Program-made: the position numbers and the translations under genes | Notes under the pieces: generated by a model | Told to the model about the DNA's origin: nothing | Databases searched by the model: none | What the model saw: the letters and a program-made list of their open reading frames with translations, nothing else | NCBI GenBank assembly: GCA_014843695.1 | Contig: JABXNX010000028.1 | Coordinates: 186,001 to 250,000 of the forward strand | Length of the DNA stretch: 64,000 nucleotides | Reading direction: 5' to 3' | Origin: Archivesica marissinica | Lineage: Eukaryota; Mollusca; Bivalvia; Venerida; Vesicomyidae | Shown: positions 21,792 through 36,700 of the stretch, in pieces | Position numbering within the stretch: the first letter of the stretch is position 1 | How the letters are laid out: each line of letters opens with the position of its first letter

Positions 21792-24700
21792 GTGAGTATT
21801 TCTTAGTATATTTGGAAAGTTGGCATTAAAGTCATCCGTTATATCAATGTCGGTTATGTCAAATTATTCGGTTATCTTGAAGTCGGGTCAATGTCCCGTT
21901 TCAGATGCAATCATTTTACATATAACTTGCTCCTTTTATGTAAAATATTTGGTTATATCAAATTTATGTTTCGGTCCAGGATTTCTTCCGTAAATAAATA
22001 TGCAAAATTGACTGGCTTGAATGATAAAAGAAAAAAATTAATAGCGTTTCAAACAAGTAAAGGGGTTGTTAGTGGGTACATTGAAAGATACATGAATGCC
22101 CATCCCTATGATTCATTCATCAGAGTTACAGACAGAGCTACCAAAAAGATTTTCAGATGTAAACGATTATCAGCATGCCTTTTCAATACTTAGATAAATA
22201 AAACAAAGACTAGGAGAAAATATAAATTTGTACGCTGAGCGAATTTTGAGTATAGCAAAGATAGCCTATGGTGATCATGCAGGCCCGATTGTAGAAAACA
22301 TATTGAATGATACATTTATAGATGGTCTTACAAATGAACGATTAAAATTTACCATATTAAGAATGAAACCTGACACATTACAGGGGGCAATTAGTATAGC
22401 CACAGATGAACAGAATCTGAGACAACGGATTCATCCAACTAGTGGTAGCTTCCACTCACTGACAGAAAAGCATGTAACTAATGATCATAATTCAATGGAA
22501 GTTGATAATATGAGGTCAACCAGGTGCTATAAATGTAAAAAGATGGGGAACGTTGCGAATAAATGCAGAACTATAAACAGTGTAGATGACACGAGACGAT
22601 GTGTTCTCAAATGTTGGGGTTGTGGTCAAGGGGGACACATATTAAGATTGTGTAGACAAATAGATGGTGGCAGACGACCTTTAGGACATAGACATAGTAG
22701 GGACAGACATGAGAATAGGCCAGGAGATGCCCATTTAAACTAAGAGATCATTTATATAATGAAGTCGATATAAAGGATAGTCAAAACATCTAACAAAACT
22801 GTCAAAAATTCAATATTAATTTAACTGGCAATTCAAACTCGTATTATCAAAGTTGAAAATATTGTAAATATTGGGCTCTTGCTTGGTCCGAGTTTAGGAC
22901 TTAAAGGTAAACCCGAAGTTGCAAAACAGGCGGGTTAATCTTCATCATCGAATGGAGAAACTTTAAAAACGGAAGGGTGCATCAATATTGACTTTAGTAT
23001 TGGTGGTGTAGCAATGCAACACTTATTCTATGTTGTGCTTGACTTTAATAGAAACTTGATTATAGGAAATGACTGGTTAGTTCAAAATGGTGTTATGTTA
23101 TATTTGACCTTGTTTGTTTAAGAATAGATAAATGCTATGTAGCTTAGAACAAGATATTCATATCCACTCTCTTATTAGCTTATTAGAAATAAGAGTACTG
23201 TAGTTCTTAAACCACAGACTGCTAAAATATGTTACGGAAATATGAAACACAATCCAGATTTACCATCAGGTAAAATTTACCAAATATTTAGTAGCGAAAG
23301 AGGGTTTATTAGCAAAGACGTTAGAGCCAGGCATTGCAGTTACCAATATAATTGGAACATTACAAAAGAATGGAACAATTCCTGTTTTAATTGTAAACAA
23401 TACAAACAAGACAATTAAAATTTGTAGACATCTGTATTTAGATGTTTTGATAAGAATATTGATCTTGATGATTTACATGCTCCAAACGAATATAGAAAAG
23501 AAATTGAAAACTTGGTGTTACAAAATAGGGACCTCTTTGCTCTATGGTAAAAAAAGATGGTTCTAAACGTTGTTATGTGTTGACTTTAGAAAACTTAACA
23601 CCATTTCCAAGAACAACTCATACACTTTACCACTGATAGACGATATACTGGCCTTGCTAGGCAACTCCAAGTAGTTCACATCCCTAGATCTTAAAAGCGG
23701 TTATTGGCAGGTGTTGATGAACAAAGAAGATAGATAGAAGACAGCATTTGCTTGCCATAAAGGACTTTTTAAGTCATGGCCGTTGGTGTTTCCAATGCTA
23801 TAGCAATATTCCAAGATGTCAATAGTTCTTCAAGGTTGTAGTCAGTTTTCTACAGCATACATCGATGAATACTTATATTTAGTGAAACATTTGAGGAACA
23901 TATTTCAAATGATATATATGATAGGTTACGTCAGCATTGTCATGCTTAATATAATTAGTAGCAATGGCATAAAACCAGAGAAAGTAGAAGCTATTAAGAC
24001 ACTTTCGGCTCCTACAAATGTTCGAGGGGTCAGATCATTTATCGGTATGAGCTCATATGATAGACGCTTTATTCCTAACTTTTCGGAGATAGCTGAGGCA
24101 ATAATATCTCTGACAAAGAAACATGCTCAAGTTGTTTGTCAGTTGTTCCGTTGTTGGCATACCCAGATCCAAACAAGCCATATACTTTGTACACTCATGC
24201 AAGTGGTTCATGTATAGGGGCGTGTCTTACACAGTCATATGACTACGCTACACTGTTTACGTTGATTATTTTCATGCAGTGATAAATGAGTATGAAATGT
24301 CATCAGAGTGCACCATCACCCATAAAAAAATACACACATTTTCTTGGGGTGAAATCCCCTAAGCACCCTTTCTTCCCAAACCCCTTTCTTCACAAACCTC
24401 CCCTCCTCGCTACCAGTTCGCCGACCGGAAGTGCGTACACTCAAAATACCCATAGAAACGTCCCTGGTCCCTCTAGTATAAATACGCAGTATTTCACGCT
24501 TGTTATGTCTTACAAACGGATCTGTAGTCCATTGGTAAACCAGGGATCACAGGTTCGATTCCCCGTCTGACCCTAATAAAATTAACAGTCTCTCAGATGG
24601 GACTATAAACCGAGGTCTAAATTCGAGCCCCGCTGGAGCCGTTACGATTAGGCAAGGAATTTAAATTCCACGTTGCCTCTTCTCTCTCCCTCGTGGTGAT

Positions 24701-27700
24701 GGATTCCATCAGGAATGAGGTCTCGAGAGTGATTAACATAAGTTGTAAGAACTTGTTTCGCAATCGAACTAAAATAAATTTGTATAAATTAAACCGAGGT
24801 CTCATGTCGGTGCTGTACATCATGCACGTAAAAGAACCAGAGGAGACTCTGGAATGGGCAACCGGTAACGACGATAAGTAAGCGTAAAACACTCGTTATA
24901 TAAAAGCGTCAGCTTGCCTCTGAAGTGTCACTTTCATTCGGCAAATTTAACTGATCAAAGACGTAAAGCCGTGCCTGTGCAAACAATTGATAAAGATAGT
25001 TGATTGTGTTTACCGTTACAGTAATTACAATATGTTAACTACAGGTAAAAACATATCGACAATTAACCAATAATAGATAAACGGTTCATCGTAATAATTA
25101 TAATTAATCTGTTTGTTATGACTTTAAGCTTTAAACTTGTCAATAATTAGTGCAAAATGACATGTTTAAATTCAACACAATACAGCAGACTCTTTAATCA
25201 AGTATCAGTTTATTACTACACTATTAATGCACCGTTATCATATCAGTGATTCTTTATCAGAGTTTCGTATATAAATGTTATTTACATGTATGTGCTGTAT
25301 TTAGTAAATATTAAATACGATATTACAGTGTTTCTTTTATCATATCACGGCTATAACAGACAATGACAACTTGAAAATGATTTATTATGGGACAAATATA
25401 AGACGGGCAAGACTTGTGATCTACGAGAAACATCATCTTGGGAAATATGGTCAATATTTGTTATGTCAAAATTCGGATATGTCAAAGTCTTTTGTTCGTT
25501 CCTACGGAATTCGAGATAACGAACGTAGACTGTCTTTACCTCAGTCCAGTTGACAGAAGGCTTCACAGAATGAGTACTATTGCTGTCAGTGTGACTGATA
25601 ATAGCACTAAGACATTCTGTCCCAAGGTAACTGCAAGATACGTACACTTAATTGGGAGTAATGCTTAAGCCATTTATTGCAAAATAGTTATTGGGATTAA
25701 AGTTTTTAAGTTGGATTGCTTTGCTACAATTGCCCTGTTGTACTAAACGGTTTGCATATATGAAGCTATGCATCGTTGCATGACATGTGCTTTGTATCGT
25801 TGAAATTAGTAACATCTACAATATTTTTATGCAAGATGAAATGTGTTTATTTCTCATTACAGGATCAAAGTCTGCACAGTTTGAGAAAGATGCGTCTCAG
25901 GCTGAAAAGTCCAAATATTCTCGCGCAATATCAGTTCCTGTACAAGATGAGGAAAGAGGACTCGATGGTAATCTGAAGTTGTATGATAATGAGCGAGGGT
26001 TTGCCTTCTCTAACGTGGGTAGTGAAGATCTCGGCCACAACAGAAGACGTATTACCGGCACTCAGGTTTGTGTGCTTTGCTGTTGTTTAATTAGAATACC
26101 CTGCAAAGTTACCCATCCTGTAGTGCTTGAAATCACTTTTCATTATGATGATGTTTTTGCCAGATAACTACAGGGAAATAAGTGTTGTGCATACAGCATG
26201 TTAATAATTATGTTCAAATTCATCCTAGGCATTGATTTTTTTAACTTCCGCCTAAATGTTAAAACAATCCAGTTTCTACTAAGCCACCATCATTAAATTA
26301 TTGCACATGTACACTAATTGTTATGTAAGCCATTATTGCATATGCATGCTAATTGTTATATAAGCCATTATTGCATATGCATGCTAATTGTTATGTAAGC
26401 CATTATTGCATATGCATGCTAATTGTTATGTAAGCCATTATTGCATATGCATGCTAATTGTTATGTAAGCCATTATTGCATATGCATGCTAATTGTTATA
26501 TAAGCCATTATTGCATATACATGCTAATTGTTATATAAGCCATTATTGCATATGCATGCTAATTGTTATGTAAGCCATTATTGCATATGCATGCTAATTG
26601 TTATATAAGCCATTATTGCATATACATGCTAATTGTTATATAAGCCATTATTGCATATGCATGCTAATTGTTATGTAAGCCATTATTGCATATGCATGCT
26701 AATTGTTATATAAGCCATTATTGCATATACATGCTAATTGTTATATAAGCCATTATTGCATATGCATGCTAATTGTTATGTAAGCCATTATTGCATATGC
26801 ATGCTAATTGTTATATAAGCCATTATTGCATATACATGCTAATTGTTATATAAGCCATTATTGCATATGCATGCTAATTGTTATGTAAGCCATTATTGCA
26901 TATACATGCTAATTGTTATATAAGCCATTATTGCATATGCATGCTAATTGTTATATAAGCCATTATTGCATATGCATGCTAATTGTTATATAAACCATTC
27001 TTGCACATCATGCTAATTGTTATGTAAGCCATTATTGCATATACATGCTAATTGTTATGTAAGCCATTATTGCATATACATGCTAATTGTTATGTAAGCC
27101 ATTATTGCACATCATGCTAATTGTTATATAAGCCATTATTGCACATCATGCTAATTGTTATGTAAGCCATTATTGCATATACATGCTAATTGTTATATAA
27201 GCCATTATTGCACATCATGCTAATTGTTATATAAACCATTATTGCATATACATGCTAATTGTTATATATGCCATTATTGCACATCATGCTAATTGTTATA
27301 TAAGCCATTATTGCACATGTACACTAATTGTTATATAAGCCATTCTTGCATATGCATGCTAATTGTTATGTATGTCATTATTGAAATTTGGCATTTCAAC
27401 ATATAATTGAACATTTTGGACTTGCAGGCTTAATTCTGTAATTTTGGGACCATTGTGTGTCAATCTGATGAATTCTTTATACCCTGATCATTCTGGGTAA
27501 TGTACAATATAAGTTTAACTAATTCTGGGTAATGTACAATGTAGGTTTAACTAATTCTGGGTAATGTACAATATAAGTTTAACTAATTCTGGGTAATGTA
27601 CAATGTAAGTTTAACTAATTCTGGGTAATGTACAATATAAGTTTAACTCATTCTGGGTAATGTACAATATAAGTTTAACTCATTCTTGGTAATGTACAAT

Positions 27701-30700
27701 ATAAGTTTAACTCATTCTGGGTAATGTACAATATAAGTTTAACTCATTCTGGGTAATGTACATGTAGGTTTAACTCATTCTGGGTAATGTACATGTAGGT
27801 TTAACTCATTCTGGGTAATGTACATGTAGGTTTAACTCATTCTTGGTAATGTACAATATAAGTTTAACTCATTCTGGGTAATGTACATGTAAGTTTAACT
27901 CGTTCTTTGTAATGTACAATGTAAGTTTAACTCATGATTGGTAATGTACAATGTAAGTTTAACTCATTATTGGTAATGCACAATGTAAGTTTAACTCATT
28001 CTGGGTAATGTACAATGTAAGTTTAACTCATTATTGGTAATGTACAATGTAAGTTTAACTCATTCTTTGTAATGTACAATGTAAGTTTAACTCATTATTG
28101 GTATTGCACAATGAAAGTTTAACTCATTCTTGGTAATGTACAATGTAAGTTTAACTCATTCTTTGTAATGTACAATGTAAGTTTAACTCATTCTTGGTAA
28201 TGTACAATGTAAGTTTAACTCATTCTTGGTAATGTACATGTAGGTTTAACTCATTCTGGGTAATGTACAATGTAGGTTTAACTCATTCTGGGTAATGTAC
28301 AATGTAAGTTTAACTCATTCTGGGTAATGTACATGTAGGTTTAACTCATTCTGAGTAATGTACATGTAGGTTTAACTCATTCTGGGTAATGTACATGTAG
28401 GTTTAACTCATTCTTGGTAATGTACAATGTAAGTTTAATTCATTCTGGGTAATGTACAATGTAAGTTTAACTCGTTCTTTGTAATGTACAATGTAAGTTT
28501 AACTCATTCTTTGTAATGTACAATGTAAGTTTAACTCATTCTTGGTAATGTACAATGTAAGTTTAACTCATTCTTGGTAATGTACAATGTAAGTTTAACT
28601 CATTCTTGGTAATGTACAATGTAAGTTTAACTCATTCTTGGTAATGTACAATGTAAGTTTAACTCATTCTTGGTAATGTACAATGTAAGTTTAACTCATT
28701 CTTGGTAATGTACAATGTAAGTTTAACTCATTCTTGGTAATGTACAATGTAAGTTTAACTCATTCTTTGTAATGTACAATGTAAGTTTAACTCATTCTTT
28801 GTAATGTACAATGTAAGTTTAACTCATTCTTTGTAATGTACAATGTAAGTTTAACTCATTCTGAGTAATGTACATGTAGGTTTAATTATGTCATGTACAG
28901 TGTTTCGTAATCATAGATATACATGTACAGTGTTCCATAACCATATATATACATGTACAGTGTTCCATAGCCATATATATACATGTACAGTGTTCCATAG
29001 CCATATATATACATGTACAGTGTTCCATAGCCATATATATACATGTACAGTGTTCCATAACCATATATATACATGTACAGTGTTCCATAACCATATATAT
29101 ACATGTACAGTGTTCCATAACCATATATATACATGTACAGTGTTCCATAACCATATATATACATGTACAGTGTTCCATAACCATATATATACATGTACAG
29201 TGTTCCATAACCATATATATACATGTACAGTGTTCCATAACCAATATACATGTACAGTGTTCCATAACCATAGATATACATGTACAGTGTTCCATAACCA
29301 TATATATACATGTACAGTGTTCCATAACCATATATATACATGTACAGTGTTCCATAGCCATATATATACATGTACAGTGTTCCATAGCCATAGATATACA
29401 TGTACAGTGTTCCATAACCATATATATATACATGTACAGTGTTCCATAGCCATATATATATACATGTACAGTGTTCCATAACCATATATATACATGTACA
29501 GTGTTCCATAGCCATATATATATACATGTACAGTGTTCCATAACCATATATATATACATGTACAGTGTTCCATAGCCATATATATATACATGTACAGTGT
29601 TCCATAACCATATATATTACATGTACAGTGTTCCATAGCCATATATATTACATGTACAGTGTTCCATAACCATATATATATACATGTACAGTGTTCCATA
29701 GCCATATATATATACATGTACAGTGTTCCATAACCATATATATATACATGTACAGTGTTCCATAGCCATATATATATACATGTACAGTGTTCCATAACCA
29801 TATATATATACATGTACAGTGTTTCATAACCATAGATATACATGTACAGTGTTCCATATCCATATATATACATGTACAGTGTTCCATAACCATAGATATA
29901 CATGTACAGTGTTCCATAACCATATATATACAGTGTTCCATAGCCATATATACATGTACAATGTTCCATAACCATAGATATACATGTACAGTGTTCCATA
30001 ACCATAGATATACATGTACAGTGTTCCATAACCATATATATACAGTGTTCCATAGCCATATATACATGTACAGTGTTCCGTAACCATATATACATGTACA
30101 GTGTTTCATAAGCATATATATACATGTACAGTGTTCCATAGCCATATATATACATGTACAGTGTTTCATATCCATATATATACATGTACAGTGTTTCATA
30201 TCCATATATATACATGTACAGTGTTCCATAACCATAGATATACATGTACAGTGTTCCATAGCCATATATACATGTACAGTGTTTCATGACCATATCTATA
30301 CATGTACAGTGTTCCATAGCCATAGATATACATGTACAGTGTTCCATAACCATATATATACATGTACAGTGTTCCATAACCATAGATATACATGTACAGT
30401 GTTCCATAACCATAGATATACATGTACAGTGTTCCATAACCATATATATACATGTACAGTGTTCCATAGATATACATGTACAGTGTTCCATAACCATATA
30501 TATACATGTACAGTGTTCCATAACCATATATATACATGTACAGTGTTCCATAACCATATATATACATGTACAGTGTTCCATAGATATACATGTACAGTGT
30601 TCCATAACCATATATATACATGTACAGTGTTCCATAACCATATATATACATGTACAGTGTTCCATAACCATATATATACATGTACAGTGTTCCATAGATA

Positions 30701-33700
30701 TACATGTACAGTGTTCCATAACCATATATATACATGTACAGTGTTCATAACCATAGATATACATGTGCAGTGTTCCATAACCATAGATATACATGTACAG
30801 TGTTCCATAACCATAGATATACATGTACAGTGTTCCGTAACCATAGATATACATGTACAGTGTTCCATAACCATAGATATACATGTACAGTGTTCCATAA
30901 CCATATATATACATGTACAGTGTTCCATAACCATAGATATACATGTACAGTGTTCCATAACCATATATATACATGTACAGTGTTCCATAACCATAGATAT
31001 ACATGTACAGTGTTCCATAACCATAGATATACATGTACAGTGTTCCATAACCATAGATATACATGTACAGTGTTCCATAACCATAGATATACATGTACAG
31101 TGTTCCATAACCATAGATATACATGTACAGTGTTCCATAACCATAGATATACATGTACAGTGTTCCATAACCATATATATACATGTACAGTGTTCCATAA
31201 CCATAGATATACATGTACAGTGTTCCATAACCAGAGATATACACGTACAGTGTTCCATAACCATAGATATACACGTACAGTGTTCCATAACCAGAGATAT
31301 ACACGTACAGTGTTCCATAACCATATATATACAGTGTTCCATAGCCATATATACATGTACAGTGTTCCATAACCATAGATATACATGTACAGTGTTCCAT
31401 AACCATAGATATACATGTACAGTGTTCCATAACCATATATATACAGTGTTCCATAGCCATATATACATGTACAGTGTTCCGTAACCATATATACATGTAC
31501 AGTGTTTCATAAGCATATATATACATGTACAGTGTTTCATAACCATATATATGCATGTACAGTGTTCCATAACCATAGATATACATGTACAGTGTTCCAT
31601 AGCCATATATACATGTACAGTGTTTCATGACCATATCTATACATGTACAGTGTTCCATAGCCATAGATATACATGTACAGTGTTCCATAACCATATATAT
31701 ACATGTACAGTGTTCCATAACCATAGATATACATGTACAGTGTTCCATAACCATAGATATACATGTACAGTGTTCCATAAACATAGATATACATGTACAG
31801 TGTTCCATAACCATAGATATACATGTACAGTGTTCCATAACCATATATATACATGTACAGTGTTCCATAACCATAAATATACATGTACAGTGTTCCATAA
31901 CCATAGATATACATGTACAGTGTTCCATAACCATATATATACATGTACAGTGTTCCATAACCATAGATATACATGTACAGTGTTCCATAGCCATATATAC
32001 ATGTACAGTGTTTCATGACCATATCTATACATGTACAGTGTTCCATAGCCATAGATATACATGTACAGTGTTCCATAACCATATATATACATGTACAGTG
32101 TTCCATAACCATATATATACATGTACAGTGTTCCATAACCATAGATATACATGTACAGTGTTCCATAACCATATATATACATGTACAGTGTTCCATATAG
32201 ATATACATGTACAGTGTTCCATAACCATATATATACATGTACAGTGTTCCATAACCATATATATACATGTACAGTGTTCCATAACCATAGATATACATGT
32301 ACAGTGTTCCATAACCATATATATACATGTACAGTGTTCCATAACCATATATATACATGTACAGTGTTCCATAGCCATATATACATGTACAGTGTTCCAT
32401 AACCATATATATACATGTACAGTGTTCCATAGCCATAGATATACATGTACAGTGTTCCATAACCATATATATACATGTACAGTGTTCCATAACCATAGAT
32501 AACATGTACATGTTCCGTAACCATAGATATACATGTACAGTGTTCCATAACCATATATATACATGTACAGTGTTCCATAACCATATATATACATGTACAG
32601 TGTTCCATAACCATAGATATACATGTACAGTGTTCCATAACCATATATATACATGTACAGTGTTCCATAACCATAGATATACATGTACAGTGTTCCATAA
32701 CCATAGATATACATGTACAGTGTTCCATAGATATACATGTACAGTGTTCTATAGATATACATGTACAGTGCTCCATAGATATACATGTACAGTGTTCCAT
32801 AGATATACATGTACAGTGTTCCATAGATATACATGTACAGTGTTCCATAGATATACATGTACAATATTACATAGATATACATCTACAGTGTTCCATAGAT
32901 ATACATGTACAGTGTTCCATAGATATACATGTGCAGTGTTCCATAGATATACATGTACAATGTTCCATATATATACATGTACAGTGTTCCATAGATATAC
33001 ATGTACAGTGTTCCATAGATATACATGTGCAGTGTTCCATAGATATACATGTACAGTGTTCCATAGATATACATGTACAGTGTTCCATAGATATACATGT
33101 ACAGTGTTCCATAGATATACATGTGCAGTGTTCCATAGATATACATGTACAGTGTTCCATAGATATACATGTACAGTGTTCCATAGATATACATGTACAG
33201 TGTTCCATAGATATACATGTACAGTGTTCCATTGATATACATGTACAGTGTTCCATATATATACATGTACAATGTTCCATAGATATACATGTACAGTGTT
33301 CCATATATATACATGTACAGTGCTCCATAGATATACATGTACAGTGTTCCATAGATATACATGTACAATGTTCCATAGATATACATGTACAGTGCTCCAT
33401 AGATATACATGTTCAATGTTCCATAGATATACATGTACAGTGTTCCATAACCATATGTATGCATGTACAGTTTCCATAACCATATATATACATGTACAGT
33501 GTTCCATAACCATATATATACATGTACAGTTTCCATAACCATAGATATACATGTACAGTGTTCCATAGATATACATGTACAGTGTTCCATAACCATATAT
33601 ATACATGTACAGTTTCCATAACCATAGATATACATGTACAATGTTCCATAACCATAGATATACATGTACAGTGTTCCATGACCATATATATACATGTACA

Positions 33701-36700
33701 GTTTCCATAACCATATATATACACGTACAGTGTTCCATATCCATAGATATACATGTACAGTGTTCCATAACCATATATATACATGTACAGTTTCCATAAC
33801 CATATATATACATGTACAGTGTTCCATAACCATAGATATACATGTACAGTGTTCCATAACCATATATATACATTAACAGTGTTCCATATCCATAGATATA
33901 CATGTACAGTGTTCCATAGATATACATGTACAGTGTTCCATGGATATACATGTACAGTGTTCCATAGATATACATGTACAATGTTCCATAGATATACATG
34001 TACAATATTCCATAGATATACATGTACAGTGTTCCATAGATATACATGTACAGTGTTCTATATATAAACATGTACAGTACAATGTTCCATAAATATACAT
34101 GTACAATGTTCCATAGATATACATGTACAGTGTTCCATAGATATACATGTACAGTGTTCTATTGATATACATGTACAGTGTTCTATATATAAACATGTAC
34201 AATGTTCCATAAATATACATGTACAATGTTCCATAGATATACATGTACAGTGTTCCATAGATATACATGTACAGTGTTCTATATATATACATGTACAATG
34301 TTCCATAGATATACATGTACAGTGTTCCATAGATATACATGTACAGTGTTCCATATATATACATGTACAGTGTTCCATAGATATACATGTACAATGTTCC
34401 ATAGATATACATGTACAATGTTCCATAGATATACATGTACAGTGTTCCATATATATACATGTACAGTGTTCCATAGATATACATGTACAGTGTTCCATAG
34501 ATATACATGTACTATGTTCCATAGATATACATGTACAATGTTCCATAGATATACATGTACAATGATCCATTGATATACATGTACAATGTTCCATAGATAT
34601 ACATGTACAGTACAGTGTTCCATAGATATACATGTACAATGTTCCATAGATATACATGTACAGTGTTCCATAACCATAGATATACATGTACAGTGTTCCA
34701 TATATATACATGTACAATGTTCCATAGATATACATGTACAATGTTCCATATATATACATGTACAATGTTCCATATATATACATGTACAGTGTTCCATAGA
34801 TATACATGTACAGTGCTCTATAGATATACATGTACAGTGCTCCATATATATACATGTACAGTACAGTGCTCCATAGATATACATGTACAGTACAGTGCTC
34901 CATAGATATACATGTACAGTGTTCCATAGATATACATGTACAGTACAGTGTTCCATTGATATACATGTACAGTGTTCCATATATATACATGTACAGTGTT
35001 CCATAGATATACATGTACAATGTTCCATAGATATACATGTAAAGTGTTCCATAGATATACATGTACAATGTTCCATAACCATATATATACATGTACAGTT
35101 TCCATAACCATAGATATACATGTACAGTGTTCCATAACCATATATATACATGTACAGTGTTCCATAGCCATATATATACATTAACAGTGTTCCATATCCA
35201 TAGATATACATGTACAGTGTTCCATATATATACATGTACAATGTTCTATGGATATACATGTACAGTGTTCCATAGATATACATGTACAGTGTTCCATAGA
35301 TATACATGTACAGTGTTCTATAGATATACATGTACAATGTTCCATATATATACATGTACAGTGCTCCATAGATATACATGTACAGTACAATTCTCCATAG
35401 ATATACATGTACAATGTTCCATAGCTATACATGTACAGTGTTCCATAGATATACATGTACAGTGTTCCATAGATATACATGTACAGTGTTCCATAGATAT
35501 ACATGTACAGTGTTCCATAGATATACATGTACAGTGTTCTATAGATATACATGTACAGTGTTCTATATATAAACATGTACAGTACAATGTTCCATATATA
35601 TACATGTACAGTGTTCCATAGATATACATGTACAATGTTCCATAGATATACATGTACAATGTTCCATTGATATACATGTACTGTGTTCCATAGATATACA
35701 TGTACAGTGTTCCATAGATATACATGTACAGTGTTCTATAGATATACATGTACAGTGTTCTATATATAAACATGTACAGTACAGTGTTCCATAGATATAC
35801 ATGTACAATGTTCCATAGATATACATGTACAGTGTTCCATAGATGTACATGTACAATGTTCCATAGATATACATGTACAGTGCTCCATAGATATACATGT
35901 ACAGTGTTCCATAGATATACATGTACAATGTTCCATAGATATACATGTACAGTGTTCCATATATATACATGTACAATGTTCCATAGATATACATGTACAG
36001 TGTTCCATAGATATACATGTACAATGTTCCATAGATATACATGTACAGTGTTCCATAGATATACATGTACAGTGTTCCATAGATATACATGTACAATGTT
36101 CCATATATATACATGTACAATGTTCCATAGATATACATGTACAATGTTCCATAGATATACATGCACAATGTTCCATAGATATACATGTACAATGTTCCAT
36201 AGATATACATGTACAATGTTCCATAGATATACATGTACAATGTTCCATAGATATACATGTACAGTGTTCCATAGATATACATGTACAGTGTTCCATAGAT
36301 ATACATGTACAGTGGTCCATAGATATACATGTACAGTACAGTGTTCCATAGATATACATGTACAGTGTTCCATAGATATACATGTACAGTGTTCCCTAGA
36401 TATACATGTACAGTGTTCTATAGATATACATGTGCAGTGTTCCATAGATATACATGTACAGTGTTCTATATATATACATGTACAATGTTCCATATATATA
36501 CATGTACAGTGTTCCATAGATATACATGTACAGTGTTCCATAGATATACATGTACAGTGTTCCATATATATACATGTACAATGTTCCCTAGATATACATG
36601 TACAATGCTCCATAGATATACATGTACAGTACAGTGTTCCATAGATATACATGTACAGTGTTCCATAGATATACATGTACAGTGTTCCATAGATAAACAT

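Larger units (their letters stand above)
21792..25862 (+). other. Host gene intron 1, about 4.07 kb
   Basis: It starts GTGAGT and ends TTTCTCATTACAG. It contains a plus-strand Gypsy carcass (about 21990-24240) and a nested SINE pair (24512-24890). Between 24900 and 25862 no gene was seen. Stretches at 21836-21905 and 25430-25530 share GTTATGTCAAA-type words and may be copies of one dispersed repeat. Confidence 0.75.

Noticed and set aside
24512..24575. Functional tRNA gene
   Set aside because: A and B boxes are present, but the head is too short, lacks an anticodon arm and is fused to a SINE body that recurs at 3848-4052.
25371..25668. Short overlapping frames as an extra exon between exons 1 and 2
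   Set aside because: No acceptor/donor pair in the correct phase was seen, and exon 1 to exon 2 already joins in phase. The sequence looks like a dispersed repeat.
26286..28886. CRISPR-like regular spacing
   Set aside because: Units are continuous tandem copies with no unique spacers, and the genome is eukaryotic.
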